Shown here in pieces: positions 7,304-14,815 of a stretch of DNA of 18,095 nucleotides. The first letter of the stretch is position 1. The number at the start of each line of letters is the position of its first letter. Position numbers and translations under genes: made by a program. The notes beneath the pieces were generated by a model. The model was not told the origin of the DNA, searched no databases, and was given only the letters and a program-made list of their open reading frames with translations. The DNA is from JAAAPF01 sp964481035 (GTDB taxonomy: Bacteria; Pseudomonadota; Alphaproteobacteria; Geminicoccales; Geminicoccaceae), in NCBI GenBank assembly GCA_964481035.1, contig CAYZSE010000069.1:1-18095 (forward strand), given 5' to 3'.

Positions 7304-8500
7304 CTACCGTGCCACGACCGGGACCGTCAGAACGGGCCTCGACTGGCCGCTGCGCGCGGCGTCCCCTAAGCGCGCCTCGGCCAGCCGGGTCAGGAGGCGG
7401 AAATACACTTTGCTGCGGGCATCATCGTTCGCGATGTAGTACCATCTTCCCTGCGCCGGACGCTCGACGAGGGCGGCATCTGGCCGGCTGTCGCTCGAGC
7501 GGATGTCGATCAGATCGCCGACCGCGCCAAGCGGCGGCGTCGGCAGCGCGACGCCGGAGTCGATTTGCGACTGCGGGACGTCCATCGATGCGCTGGCGAT
7601 CTGGATGAGCTCGGCGATCGACCGTGTCGCGACCAAGAGCTCCAGACCCCGCGGTTTGCCGATCCCGAGGCGGATCGGCACGCGAACCGGAAGTTCGCCG
7701 GGCATCCGCAGCGACAAGAGCTGCATCATCTCCCTGACGATCGCGTCGTAGCGCGGATCGGGGTCGTGCAGGATATACGCAAAGGCCTCGTCCTCGTCGG
7801 CGGCCAAGGTCAACAGCTCGGCATTCTGCAGCTCTCCCAACAACTCGGCGAACCGGAGGAACCCGCTTTCGCCCGGCGCCGCCCCTGCGCCGAGATAGGC
7901 AGGATTTCGCAGGCCGTTGATGCTCTTCAACAATATCGTCGCAGTCATGTTGGCTTGACCGCCGCCATTGATCATCAGCACGGCCTCTTCCAGCGGCAAG
8001 TGCGTCGAAACATTGGTGAGATAGTCGGTGCTGGCAACGGGCGTGTAGCTGATCGTCGGGCTTTCCTCGTACGCCGCGCCGAGGCTGAGCGGCACCAGGT
8101 TTCCCGCAAAGTTTGCCGCGTCGCCGATGCCGATATCGCCGTTGATCGTGCCCGATACCCGGAAGTTTGCGTTGACGCTCGAGACGGCAAGCAGCCCGGC
8201 ATTCTCGCCGAATCGGTTCTTGACGATGAGGTCCAGAACTTGTCGGTTGCCGGTTTGCTCGATGGCTTCTTTGTATGCAGCGCGGCCAGCATGAATGGAT
8301 TGCGGGCCGAGGGTGCTGCACCCCGTCATCAACATCGCGACCAACGGTGACAGGACCACGCCCTGTCGCCACCTCCTGGGGCGGATTGCGTCGTTCGGTG
8401 GCACCGTGCGCAGCAGGGGCGTCACGCGAACACGGCCGAGCGCTGGGTTACTCGGCTCCTCGGCCGCCATGTCGGGAGCAGCGGGCTGACGTCGGTGCAT
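7304..8500 (-). CDS. Conserved lipoprotein at the end of the gad operon
   Basis: Protein of 398 residues. A basic segment (RPRRWRQG at 40-47) and hydrophobic core lead to MLMTGC, a lipobox with Cys61. The residues after it (STLGP) do not include Asp at +2, so outer-membrane sorting is likely. The mature part starts GPQSIHAGRAAYKEAIEQT. It resembles a family of uncharacterised proteobacterial lipoproteins that I know by pattern but not by function. No catalytic motif is evident. The ATG at 8500 is supported by GGAG about 9 bases upstream but leaves about 45 residues before the signal core. A GTG at 8425 or a start nearer the lipobox is possible. Only 19 bases separate it from glsA, so it is very probably the last gene of the gad transcript. 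A role in acid resistance is inference from position only. Confidence 0.8.
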   Translation of the reverse strand: MHRRQPAAPDMAAEEPSNPALGRVRVTPLLRTVPPNDAIRPRRWRQGVVLSPLVAMLMTGCSTLGPQSIHAGRAAYKEAIEQTGNRQVLDLIVKNRFGENAGLLAVSSVNANFRVSGTINGDIGIGDAANFAGNLVPLSLGAAYEESPTISYTPVASTDYLTNVSTHLPLEEAVLMINGGGQANMTATILLKSINGLRNPAYLGAGAAPGESGFLRFAELLGELQNAELLTLAADEDEAFAYILHDPDPRYDAIVREMMQLLSLRMPGELPVRVPIRLGIGKPRGLELLVATRSIAELIQIASASMDVPQSQIDSGVALPTPPLGAVGDLIDIRSSDSRPDAALVERPAQGRWYYIANDDARSKVYFRLLTRLAEARLGDAARSGQSRPVLTVPVVAR

Positions 8501-8519
8501 GTCACATTCTCCAGCGCTC

Positions 8520-9452
8520 TCAGCCGCGGAAAAGGTTCAGACCCAGGGCCCTGGCAACGGACGCCACCCCCGCCACGCCGCGGACGCTGTTGCCAGCGGG
8601 GTCGAGCGGCGGCGAAAAGGCGGCGATGGCCATCTTGCCCGGTGCCACGGCCAGCACGCCGCCCCCGACCCCGCTCTTTCCCGGCAGGCCCACGGCGTAG
8701 GCGAACTCCCCCGACGCCGTGTAGAGACCTTCCATCATCATCTCGGCGAGGATGTGGGGAACGTTGTCGGCGGCGACGACGCGTTGCCTGGTGATGGGAT
8801 TGATGCCGCCATTGCACAGCGTCGCCCCCATCGTGGCGAGATCGACCGCAGTGATCAGCGTCGAGCACTGTCGCGTGTAGACGTCCACCGTGCGCATCGG
8901 ATCCGAGTAGCAAGTCCCCGCCGAGTAGAGCAGCCACGCGATGGCCCGATTGTGAAAATTCGTGGTCTGCTCGGAGACGTTGACGTCGTTGGAGAGCGTG
9001 AGCGGACGGCCGGCAAAGCGCGACTGCGCATTCAAGATCTTGTCCCAGATGTCGTCCGCGGTCGCGCCCGGCACGAGGCTCGTCGTCGCCATGGCGCCGG
9101 CGTTGACCAAGGGCGACAGGGGCTTGCCCTGATGCAACTCCAAAGCGATCACCGAGTTGAAGGGCAGTCCCGTGGGGTCGGCCCCTATCTTGTCGCGGAT
9201 CGCATCGGCGCCCAGAGCATCCATCACGAGCGCGAGGGTGAAGACCTTCGAGATCGATTCGATGGCGAAAGCGAAGTCGGCATCACCCACCTTGAAGACC
9301 TCGCCGGCGGCGCTGACCACGGCCAGGCCGCAGAGATCCGCCGGCACCGACGCCAAAAACGGAATGTAATCGGCGTTGCGGCCGCCCGAGGTCGCCTGCA
9401 TCGCCGCATGGGCGGCCCGGACGGTGTCCGCGATCGTGGCGCTGTCGGCCAT
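8520..9452 (-). CDS. glsA: Glutaminase A
   Basis: Hydrolyses L-glutamine to L-glutamate and ammonia (EC 3.5.1.2) in the cytoplasm. At 310 residues it matches the usual length of this serine-dependent, beta-lactamase-fold family. The nucleophile motif is ESISKVF with Ser66 and Lys69. The other substrate-binding residues fall at the E. coli positions: Asn117 (LVNAGAM), Glu161 (SEQ), Asn168 (FHNRA), Tyr192, Tyr244 (GLYTASGEF) and Val262 (GKSGVGGG). The ATG at 9452 is preceded by GAAGGAAGG. It lies 82 bases after gadC on the same strand. Glutaminase paired with a GadC-type antiporter is known to support glutamine-dependent acid resistance: the released ammonia takes up a proton, and the glutamate can feed GadB. 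It is therefore most likely a working part of the acid-resistance operon. Confidence 0.96.
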   Translation of the reverse strand: MADSATIADTVRAAHAAMQATSGGRNADYIPFLASVPADLCGLAVVSAAGEVFKVGDADFAFAIESISKVFTLALVMDALGADAIRDKIGADPTGLPFNSVIALELHQGKPLSPLVNAGAMATTSLVPGATADDIWDKILNAQSRFAGRPLTLSNDVNVSEQTTNFHNRAIAWLLYSAGTCYSDPMRTVDVYTRQCSTLITAVDLATMGATLCNGGINPITRQRVVAADNVPHILAEMMMEGLYTASGEFAYAVGLPGKSGVGGGVLAVAPGKMAIAAFSPPLDPAGNSVRGVAGVASVARALGLNLFRG

Positions 9453-9534
9453 GGACCTTCCTTCTCATTGAAGCGACAGCCGATGCCGCGCCGCCGCCCG
9501 GGTCGCGAGCCGGCGACGCCGCATCCGGCCCTGG

Positions 9535-11022
9535 TTACTTCTCCCAGCTGAACGGCTCGAAATCGGTGTCCGGATCGCGCCAGGACGGGCGGCGCACCGC
9601 GTAGATGAGCAAGGGCATCGCGACGAAGATCACGGTGCCCGCGACGAGAAAGCCGACATAGACGGTGGGGCTGCCGACCGCGATCTGCGCCGGCGGGACG
9701 AAGGACAGCACGAAGGCGGTGAGAGAGCCGAGGAAGCCGAGGCCGGCGAAGAGCCACATCCCGAGCGTGCCCCCCGGAACCCGGTAGGGACGCGGCGTGT
9801 CGGGCTGCGAGATCCGCAGCTTGATCGCCGCCGCGAACATCAAGAGGTACATGACGAGGTAGAGGATGACGGTGAGCTGCGACAGGATCTGGTAGGTCGC
9901 CTGTACCGACGGCAGCACCACGAACAGCAGCGCCAGCACCGTCACGATGACCGCCTGCAGGATCAAGAGCGCCTCGGGCGCGCCCGCCTTGTTGGTCTCC
10001 TGCAGCAAGCGCGGGAGGTAGCCGGCCTTGCCGACCTCGAGAAAGCCGGACGAGGGACCGGCCACCCACACCGTCACGCCGCCGAGCACGCCGAAGGCCA
10101 GCATGGCCGCGATGACCGGCGCCAGGAAGCCGATGCCGAAATGAGCGAAAAAGTCGTCGTAGGCGATCAGCAGGCTCTGCGTCAGGTTGATCTGGTCCTG
10201 CGGAATGATGAAGGCGATCGCGAGCGTCCCGAGCACGAAGATCACCACCGTTGCCAGCGACGAGATCAGGATCGCGAGCGGGTAGTTCCGCGATGGATTG
10301 TCGACGTCCTTGACGTGGATCGCGTTCATTTCCATGCCCGCATAGAACAGGAAGATGGACGCGGCGAGCACCAGGTTGCTGAAGTTGCCGAGGTCCGGCC
10401 ACATGTCGTCCATGCGCATCGGCGTCTGCGACTGGCCGGTGATGAGGAAGTAGGCGAAGCCGAGCACGATGAGCACGGCGGCGGGGACGATGGTGCCGAC
10501 GATGCCGCCCCACTTGGCGACGGGCGCGAACGCCTTGGCGCCGTTGAGCGCGATGATGGTCGCCGCCCAGTAGACGACGAGGACGACGGCGAGCGTGTAG
10601 AACTTGTTGGCGGAGAGCGCCTGGTCCCAGCTCTGCTCGGGTCCGATGAAGGCGAGCGAGACGGCGGCGAAGGTCAGCACCGTCGGGAACCAGATCGTGA
10701 CCTCGATCCACAGCATGAACATGGCGAGGAAGCCGAGCCGCGGGCCGAACGCCTCGCCCACCCAGCGGAACACCCCACCCTTCCTCGGCCAGCCGGTGGC
10801 GAGCTCGGCCGCCACGATGGCGACCGGGATCAGGAAGACGACCGCCGCAAACAGGTAGTAGAAGACGGAGGAGAGGCCGTATTCGGCCTCGGCCGGCAGG
10901 CCGCGCAGGCTGACCACGGCGGTGATGTTCATCACCGCGAGCGTGACTACCGAGAGCTTGACGGCCTTCTTGGTGTCCACCACAGGCTTGGCGGCAGCAG
11001 CGGACGCTGTGGGTTCGGTCAT
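9535..11022 (-). CDS. gadC: Glutamate/GABA antiporter
   Basis: Inner-membrane APC-superfamily permease of 495 residues with about 12 hydrophobic segments, beginning near residue 22 (VKLSVVTLAVMNITAVVSLRG). The family exchanges extracellular glutamate or glutamine for intracellular GABA, completing the proton-consuming cycle with GadB. Typical traits are the first-helix loop SLRGLPAEAEYG, the GWPRKGGVFRW loop and FYAGMEMNAIHVKDVDNP in the sixth-helix region. E. coli GadC is 511 residues long and has a His-containing C-terminal plug that closes the pore at neutral pH. Here the last helix ends near residue 474 and only about 20 residues follow (RRPSWRDPDTDFEPFSWEK), with no histidine. The ATG at 11022 has AGGAG seven bases upstream. 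It is 61 bases after gadB. The assignment rests on both sequence and operon partner. Confidence 0.93.
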   Translation of the reverse strand: MTEPTASAAAAKPVVDTKKAVKLSVVTLAVMNITAVVSLRGLPAEAEYGLSSVFYYLFAAVVFLIPVAIVAAELATGWPRKGGVFRWVGEAFGPRLGFLAMFMLWIEVTIWFPTVLTFAAVSLAFIGPEQSWDQALSANKFYTLAVVLVVYWAATIIALNGAKAFAPVAKWGGIVGTIVPAAVLIVLGFAYFLITGQSQTPMRMDDMWPDLGNFSNLVLAASIFLFYAGMEMNAIHVKDVDNPSRNYPLAILISSLATVVIFVLGTLAIAFIIPQDQINLTQSLLIAYDDFFAHFGIGFLAPVIAAMLAFGVLGGVTVWVAGPSSGFLEVGKAGYLPRLLQETNKAGAPEALLILQAVIVTVLALLFVVLPSVQATYQILSQLTVILYLVMYLLMFAAAIKLRISQPDTPRPYRVPGGTLGMWLFAGLGFLGSLTAFVLSFVPPAQIAVGSPTVYVGFLVAGTVIFVAMPLLIYAVRRPSWRDPDTDFEPFSWEK

Positions 11023-11083
11023 GGGAATTCTCCTCGGCTCGACCTCGTCGAACCCGGCAAGGCGGTGACGGGACCGTTGCGCC

Positions 11084-12484
11084 TCAATTGTGGTGGTAGC
11101 CGGTACCTTCCGACGCGTTCAAAGGCGTCGCCGGGGCATGCTTGGCGAGATGCGCCATGGAACGCTCGATGTCGTCGACGAGCAGGCTGCCGAGATCCTT
11201 GCTGACGCCGTGCCGCACGAGGATGCGTTGGATGGCGAGATCCTGGCAATTCGCCGGCAGCGTGTAGGCCGGCACCTGCCAGCCGCGCGAGCGCAAGCGG
11301 TCGGCGAGGTCGAACAAGTTGAAGCCCGGGTCGACGCCCTCTTTGATCTTCCAGGCCAGCGCGGGGATGCCCCCACCCGGGTCGCCCGGGTAGATGATCT
11401 CGAACAGGCCGAGCTTGTCGATCGCCGCCGAGATGAACTGCGCCGTCTCGTAGCAGGCCATGTGGATCTTGCGGTAACCTTCCTTACCAAGTCGCAGCAT
11501 GTTGTAATACTGACAAATGATCTGACCACCCGGTCGTGAGAAATTGAGAGCGAATGTCGGCATGTTGCCGCCGAGATAATTCACGTTGAAAATCAGGTCT
11601 TCGGGCAGGTCGTTGGCTTCGCGCCAGACCACCCAGCCGACGCCGAGCGGGGCGAGGCCGAACTTGTGCCCCGAGGTATTGATCGACTTGACCCGCGGGA
11701 GGCGAAAATCCCAGGCGAGGTCGGGGGCGCAGAAGGGGGCGAGGAAGCCGCCGGAGGCGCCGTCGACGTGGATGGGGATGTCGAGGCCCTTCTCCTGCTG
11801 CAAACGATCCAGCGCGTCGCTCACCGCCTTCACCGGCTCGTATGCGCAGGTGAACGTCACGCCGAGGGTCGGCACGACGCCGATCGTGCTCTCGTCGCAG
11901 CGCGCGAGCACCTCTTCCGGCGTCATCAGGTAACGGTCGTGCTCCATCGGAATTTCGCGGAGCTCGACGTCCCAATAACGCGCGAACTTGTGCCAGCAGA
12001 TCTGCACGGGCCCCGTCACCATGTTGGGCCTGTCGGTGGGCTTGCCCGCGGCCCGCATCTTCTCGCGCCAGCGCCATTTCATCGCCATGCCGCCGAGCAT
12101 CGCCGCCTCGCTGGAGCCCGTCGTCGAACACCCCAGCGTGTTGGCCGCGTCGGGGGAGTTCCAGAGATCGGCGAGCATGTGCACGCAGCGAGCCTCGATC
12201 TCGGCCGACTGCGGATACTCGTCCTTGTCGATCATGTTCTTGTCGATGCACTCGTCCATCAGCTTATGGACGTGGTCGTCGACCCAGGTCTGGCAGAATG
12301 TCGCCAAATTCTGCCGAGAATTGCCGTCGAGCATCAGTTCGTCGTGCACGACGCTGTAGGCGTGCGCCCCGAGGTGCTCCTTCTCGGGCATCTTGTATTT
12401 CGGCATGGCGACCGCGAGGTCGGCCGATCCGTAGACGTCGTCCAGCAAATCCGCGCGAATGGTGTCGCGGGCGTGCAGTGGCAT
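11084..12484 (-). CDS. gadB: Glutamate decarboxylase
   Basis: PLP-dependent decarboxylase turning glutamate into GABA and CO2 while consuming a cytoplasmic proton (EC 4.1.1.15). The 466 residues equal E. coli GadB in length. Lys274 in SGHKFGLAPLGVGW is the PLP lysine. The cofactor region also shows GCSTTGSSEAAMLGG near 118-132 and HVDGASGGFLAP (Asp241). Long stretches such as GPVQICWHKFARYWDVELRE match the family. The C-terminus ends YHHN, placing a His at 465 like the E. coli residue that blocks the active site at neutral pH, so the pH switch is probably kept. The N-terminal segment corresponds to the E. coli region that forms a helical bundle at acid pH. The ATG at 12484 is preceded by TGGAGG. 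It is the first gene of the gad operon, with its promoter presumably in 12485-12562. Confidence 0.97.
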   Translation of the reverse strand: MPLHARDTIRADLLDDVYGSADLAVAMPKYKMPEKEHLGAHAYSVVHDELMLDGNSRQNLATFCQTWVDDHVHKLMDECIDKNMIDKDEYPQSAEIEARCVHMLADLWNSPDAANTLGCSTTGSSEAAMLGGMAMKWRWREKMRAAGKPTDRPNMVTGPVQICWHKFARYWDVELREIPMEHDRYLMTPEEVLARCDESTIGVVPTLGVTFTCAYEPVKAVSDALDRLQQEKGLDIPIHVDGASGGFLAPFCAPDLAWDFRLPRVKSINTSGHKFGLAPLGVGWVVWREANDLPEDLIFNVNYLGGNMPTFALNFSRPGGQIICQYYNMLRLGKEGYRKIHMACYETAQFISAAIDKLGLFEIIYPGDPGGGIPALAWKIKEGVDPGFNLFDLADRLRSRGWQVPAYTLPANCQDLAIQRILVRHGVSKDLGSLLVDDIERSMAHLAKHAPATPLNASEGTGYHHN

Positions 12485-12562
12485 GACACGTCCTCCAGTT
12501 GGGCGAGCCGTTACGTCGATGTGGGCGAACTCGTCATGGGCGGTCTCACGCGCGGCGGATGC

Positions 12563-12609
12563 GGCGATGGCCGCCGACGGCGGCGCTTGCGCCGTCGGCG
12601 GCCATCGCC
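12563..12609 (-). terminator. 20-bp perfect hairpin downstream of the DUF1269 gene
   Basis: Perfect 20-base inverted repeat (12563-12582 and 12590-12609) with the loop GCGCTTG. It lies downstream of the minus-strand DUF1269 gene and about 80 bases upstream of gadB. No U-tract follows on the minus strand. It would insulate gadB from the upstream gene. The left end of the sequence repeated across the assembly gap falls inside its right arm. Confidence 0.5.
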
Positions 12610-12650
12610 CACGCCCCTTCGCCGCGTCGGCTCAGCTCGCCTCGTCGAAG
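12596..12650. repeat. 55-bp direct repeat, copy left of the gap
   Basis: Identical over all 55 bases to 12751-12805 and immediately abuts the N run. It carries a second copy of the last codons and stop of the DUF1269 gene. It most likely represents the overlapping end of one contig rather than a biological repeat. Confidence 0.95.
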
Positions 12651-12750
12651 NNNNNNNNNNNNNNNNNNNNNNNNNNNNNNNNNNNNNNNNNNNNNNNNNN
12701 NNNNNNNNNNNNNNNNNNNNNNNNNNNNNNNNNNNNNNNNNNNNNNNNNN
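12651..12750. other. Assembly gap (100 Ns)
   Basis: Exactly 100 Ns, the usual placeholder for a gap of unknown length. It lies between genes and interrupts none. The 302-base stretch 12485-12786 around it otherwise holds the gadB upstream region, the hairpin at 12563-12609 and the repeat copies. No further gene is seen there. Confidence 0.99.
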
Positions 12751-12805
12751 CGGCGGCCATCGCCCACGCCCCTTCGCCGCGTCGGCTCAGCTCGCCTCGT
12801 CGAAG
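12751..12805. repeat. 55-bp direct repeat, copy right of the gap
   Basis: Exact second copy of 12596-12650, starting at the first base after the Ns. It covers the DUF1269 stop codon and the last six codons. Confidence 0.95.
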
Positions 12806-13281
12806 ATCTTGCGCAGGGCTTCTTCGCTGTCGGCGCTGAGCGAGGTCTTCAACACCGTGCCCGAATGCTTGAAGTCCTCGAGGCGGTCGAGCACCTTGTC
12901 GCCGGTCGCCTTGCGCACGAGGACGAAGAGCGCGGCGCCGCCCGGCTTGAGGGCGTCGGCGAGCTGCTTCATCATCTTGTTGTCGATGCCGACGTCGGAG
13001 AGCGCGCCCGATAGAGCGCCGGCGCCCGCACCCACGGCCATGCCGAGCAGCGGATTGAAGAAGATCATGCCGATCAACAGGCCCCAGAAGCTGCCGCCGA
13101 GCGCGCCCGCAGCCGTCAAATTGGTCGCTTGGTGGAGCTTGACCTTGCCGTTGTCGTCGCGGGTCACCACCACGACGTCGTCCATGTCGATGAGATATTC
13201 GGCTTGCAGCTCGGCGAGGCGGGCGCGCAGCTCGAAGGCCTTCGCCGGATGGTCGAAGGCAATGACGACGAGATCGGACAT
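12787..13281 (-). CDS. DUF1269 family membrane protein
   Basis: Protein of 164 residues matching the DUF1269 family (PF06897-like). A cytoplasmic-looking N-terminal part starts SDLVVIAFDHPAKAFELRARLAELQ. It is followed by a glycine-rich hydrophobic segment at about 57-92 (GALGGSFWGLLIGMIFFNPLLG, then GAGAGALSGALSD) that could form one or two membrane helices. The C-terminal part, LKPGGAALFVLVRKATGDKVLDRLEDF, is typical of the family. The biochemical function is unknown; relatives often occur near stress genes. The ATG at 13281 has GGGAGAG upstream and begins at the conserved family N-terminus, so an upstream in-frame extension is rejected. It is upstream of gadB on the same strand but separated by a strong hairpin, so common transcription is doubtful. 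Its 3' end is duplicated across the assembly gap. Confidence 0.88.
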   Translation of the reverse strand: MSDLVVIAFDHPAKAFELRARLAELQAEYLIDMDDVVVVTRDDNGKVKLHQATNLTAAGALGGSFWGLLIGMIFFNPLLGMAVGAGAGALSGALSDVGIDNKMMKQLADALKPGGAALFVLVRKATGDKVLDRLEDFKHSGTVLKTSLSADSEEALRKIFDEAS

Positions 13282-13404
13282 CGCACTCTCTCCCAGGTCG
13301 GCCCGGTGCGCCGGGGACGCACGCGGGCGTGTGGTCCGATGGGGTCGGACCCCCTTCCCGACGACGACGTCGGCGGCTCGGCCCCGCTCAATCAAGAGGT
13401 CGAC

Positions 13405-13432
13405 GGAGGCCGGTCGGTCCGCACCGGCCTCC
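13405..13432 (-). terminator. Hairpin after the second LysM gene, possible terminator
   Basis: Perfect nine-base stem GGAGGCCGG / CCGGCCTCC with a ten-base loop, 28 bases past the LysM stop. No clear U-tract follows on the minus strand. It is the positional counterpart of the hairpin at 1640-1668. A smaller GTCCGA/TCGGAC stem lies further on at 13334-13350. Confidence 0.4.
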
Positions 13433-13460
13433 CGAGCTTCACGTCGAACCGACGTGCGGA

Positions 13461-13844
13461 TCAGGGGATCTGCAGCGTCGCACCGGCGATGATCAGGCTG
13501 GACGTGAGGCCATTGGCCTCCTCGAGCGCCGCCACCGTGGTCCCGAAACGCTCGGCGATCGCGCTCAGGTCGTCGCCCTCGGCGATGAGGTAGGTGCCGG
13601 TGTCGGGGTCGTAGAAGCCCTGCGCATGCGGCGGTGGGATGTAGATGACGGTGCCGATCTCGATCTCCTCGGTCTCGAGACCGTTGGTGACCATCAAGTC
13701 CTCGACCGTGACGTCATACTGACCGGCGACGGTCGCCAGGGTGTCGCCCTCGACGATCGTGTAGGCGACGGCCGTGTCGTCGGCCTGGGCCGGCCAAGAC
13801 AGCAGCGATGCGCCGAGCAAGGCTGCAGCAAGGAACTTCTTCAT
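13461..13844 (-). CDS. Secreted double-LysM protein (module B copy)
   Basis: Exported protein of 127 residues. The signal peptide MKKFLAAALLGASLLS is cleaved near AQA, and two LysM repeats follow: about 27-71 (AYTIVEGDTLATVAGQYDVT...) and about 84-127 (TYLIAEGDDLSAIAERFGTT...). The first repeat here keeps the canonical EGDTL motif, whereas the module A copy has EADTL. The second repeat is nearly identical in the two copies; DDLSAIAERFGTTV is unchanged. Binding to peptidoglycan or another GlcNAc polymer is the family expectation; no catalytic domain is attached. The ATG at 13844 has GGAGAGGAGGAG upstream. It lies 151 bases downstream of the Tat-like protein gene, close to the 163-base spacing in module A. 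Confidence 0.9.
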   Translation of the reverse strand: MKKFLAAALLGASLLSWPAQADDTAVAYTIVEGDTLATVAGQYDVTVEDLMVTNGLETEEIEIGTVIYIPPPHAQGFYDPDTGTYLIAEGDDLSAIAERFGTTVAALEEANGLTSSLIIAGATLQIP

Positions 13845-13995
13845 TCGTGTCTCCTCCTCTCCGCTCGTGCTCCGGCGCCATCCCGGCGCAACGCGGGCTC
13901 GAGCCAACGCGCCGACGACCGCCGTCGGCACCGCATCGTGAACGCTCGATCGTGCCCGTCTTTCTCCTCGGTGGTCGATGAGACGGCGGCCGCGA

Positions 13996-14580
13996 TCAGC
14001 GGAGCAGCACCGCGCGGCGCCACGTGCGCCGTCGCACCCCGGCGAAAGAGAGCGGCGTCAGCGGCATCCCGATGATGTCGATGAAGAGCGAGGCGTTGTC
14101 CGCGTTCGCGGGCATGTCGCCGTCGATGATCTCCACGGTGTAGTGCAGCCCGTCCGCGTCGAGGATCGGATCGCGGAGCACCACCACGACCTCCTGCAGC
14201 TCGCCGTCGGCGAGGATCGAGAGATCGGCGTTGGGCGGATCGGCGAGGAAGCTGTCCGAGCCGTCGCTCCAGAACGGGACGAAGTCCCTCGTCGACATGT
14301 TGCCGGCGATCCGCTCCGGCCGGTCCGAGAAGAGCAGCGTCACGGGGCCGACGTCACGCAGCGTCAAGCGGCTCCGGTCGGCATCGTAGGCCATGCCCGC
14401 AGCCGTCTGGACGAAGAGGAAATCGGCCGTCCCCTCGCCGCCCGTCTGCGCTCGCGCCGCCCGCGCGGCGAGAGCGCCCGCCGTCGTGAGGGCGGCCGCG
14501 CCCATCAGCGCCGTGCGGCGCGAGGCAGCGCCGCGCGGCTCGTCGCCTTTCGTCCGAGGCCCCGTTACGTCGCGCGGCAT
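13996..14580 (-). CDS. Tat-like exported protein of unknown function (module B copy)
   Basis: Protein of 194 residues, paralogue of 2249-2806. SRRTALMG with Arg21-Arg22, followed by an Ala-rich hydrophobic stretch and ARAARAQ, is a convincing twin-arginine signal and suggests export in folded form. The mature domain from FLFVQTAAGMAYDAD to RRTWRRAVLLR is about 77% identical to the module A copy. Differences cluster around residues 124-133 and 140-143 and in one short loop near 156-161. The blocks LFSDRPERIAGNMST, SDSFLADPPNADLS and SLFIDIIGMP are kept. I know no function for the family and see no classical catalytic triad or cofactor motif. The ATG at 14580 has AGGGGA upstream; a longer in-frame start at 14661 would bury the Tat signal. 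It is divergent from the AraC-type gene at 14816, its probable regulator. Confidence 0.85.
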   Translation of the reverse strand: MPRDVTGPRTKGDEPRGAASRRTALMGAAALTTAGALAARAARAQTGGEGTADFLFVQTAAGMAYDADRSRLTLRDVGPVTLLFSDRPERIAGNMSTRDFVPFWSDGSDSFLADPPNADLSILADGELQEVVVVLRDPILDADGLHYTVEIIDGDMPANADNASLFIDIIGMPLTPLSFAGVRRRTWRRAVLLR

Positions 14581-14815
14581 GTGTGCGTCCCCTGCCGAGG
14601 GATCGTCTGCCGGTCGGCGCCGCCCTTCGAGGTCGGCTGCGAACGACGATCCCGGTTCCACCCGAACGCCCGGTGCCTTCGGGCGCCGCGGTTCTACGAA
14701 CGTTGCGGCCGGGGCGCTTTGCCCGACGCGCCACCTTCTACTTTTTGCCAGTTCCTCATCAGACGATCATGGGCACCATGACACCACAATTAACAAGGGT
14801 GGGAGGGCGCTTACC
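14581..14815. promoter_or_regulatory. Divergent promoter/operator region of module B
   Basis: This 235-base region separates the Tat-like gene from the divergent regulator and should hold both promoters. Its right third (about 14730-14800) is AT-richer than the surroundings. Candidate regulator sites are an inverted repeat CATGG-GCA-CCATG at 14768-14780 and a wider one, GGGATCGTC / GACGATCCC, at 14599-14607 and 14645-14653. Neither has experimental or comparative support here. Confidence 0.4.

Noticed and set aside
10141..11205. Plus-strand open frame opposite gadC, rich in Asp, Glu, His and Arg
   Set aside because: A mirror of the hydrophobic codons of a membrane protein; no signal or domain.
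12596..12805. CRISPR or tandem repeat array around the gap
   Set aside because: There are only two copies, they abut the Ns exactly, and they contain coding sequence of the neighbouring gene; an assembly overlap explains it.
11666..13492. Long plus-strand open frame across gadB, the N gap and the DUF1269 gene
   Set aside because: It runs through the Ns and lies opposite clearly homologous minus-strand genes; its composition is not protein-like.
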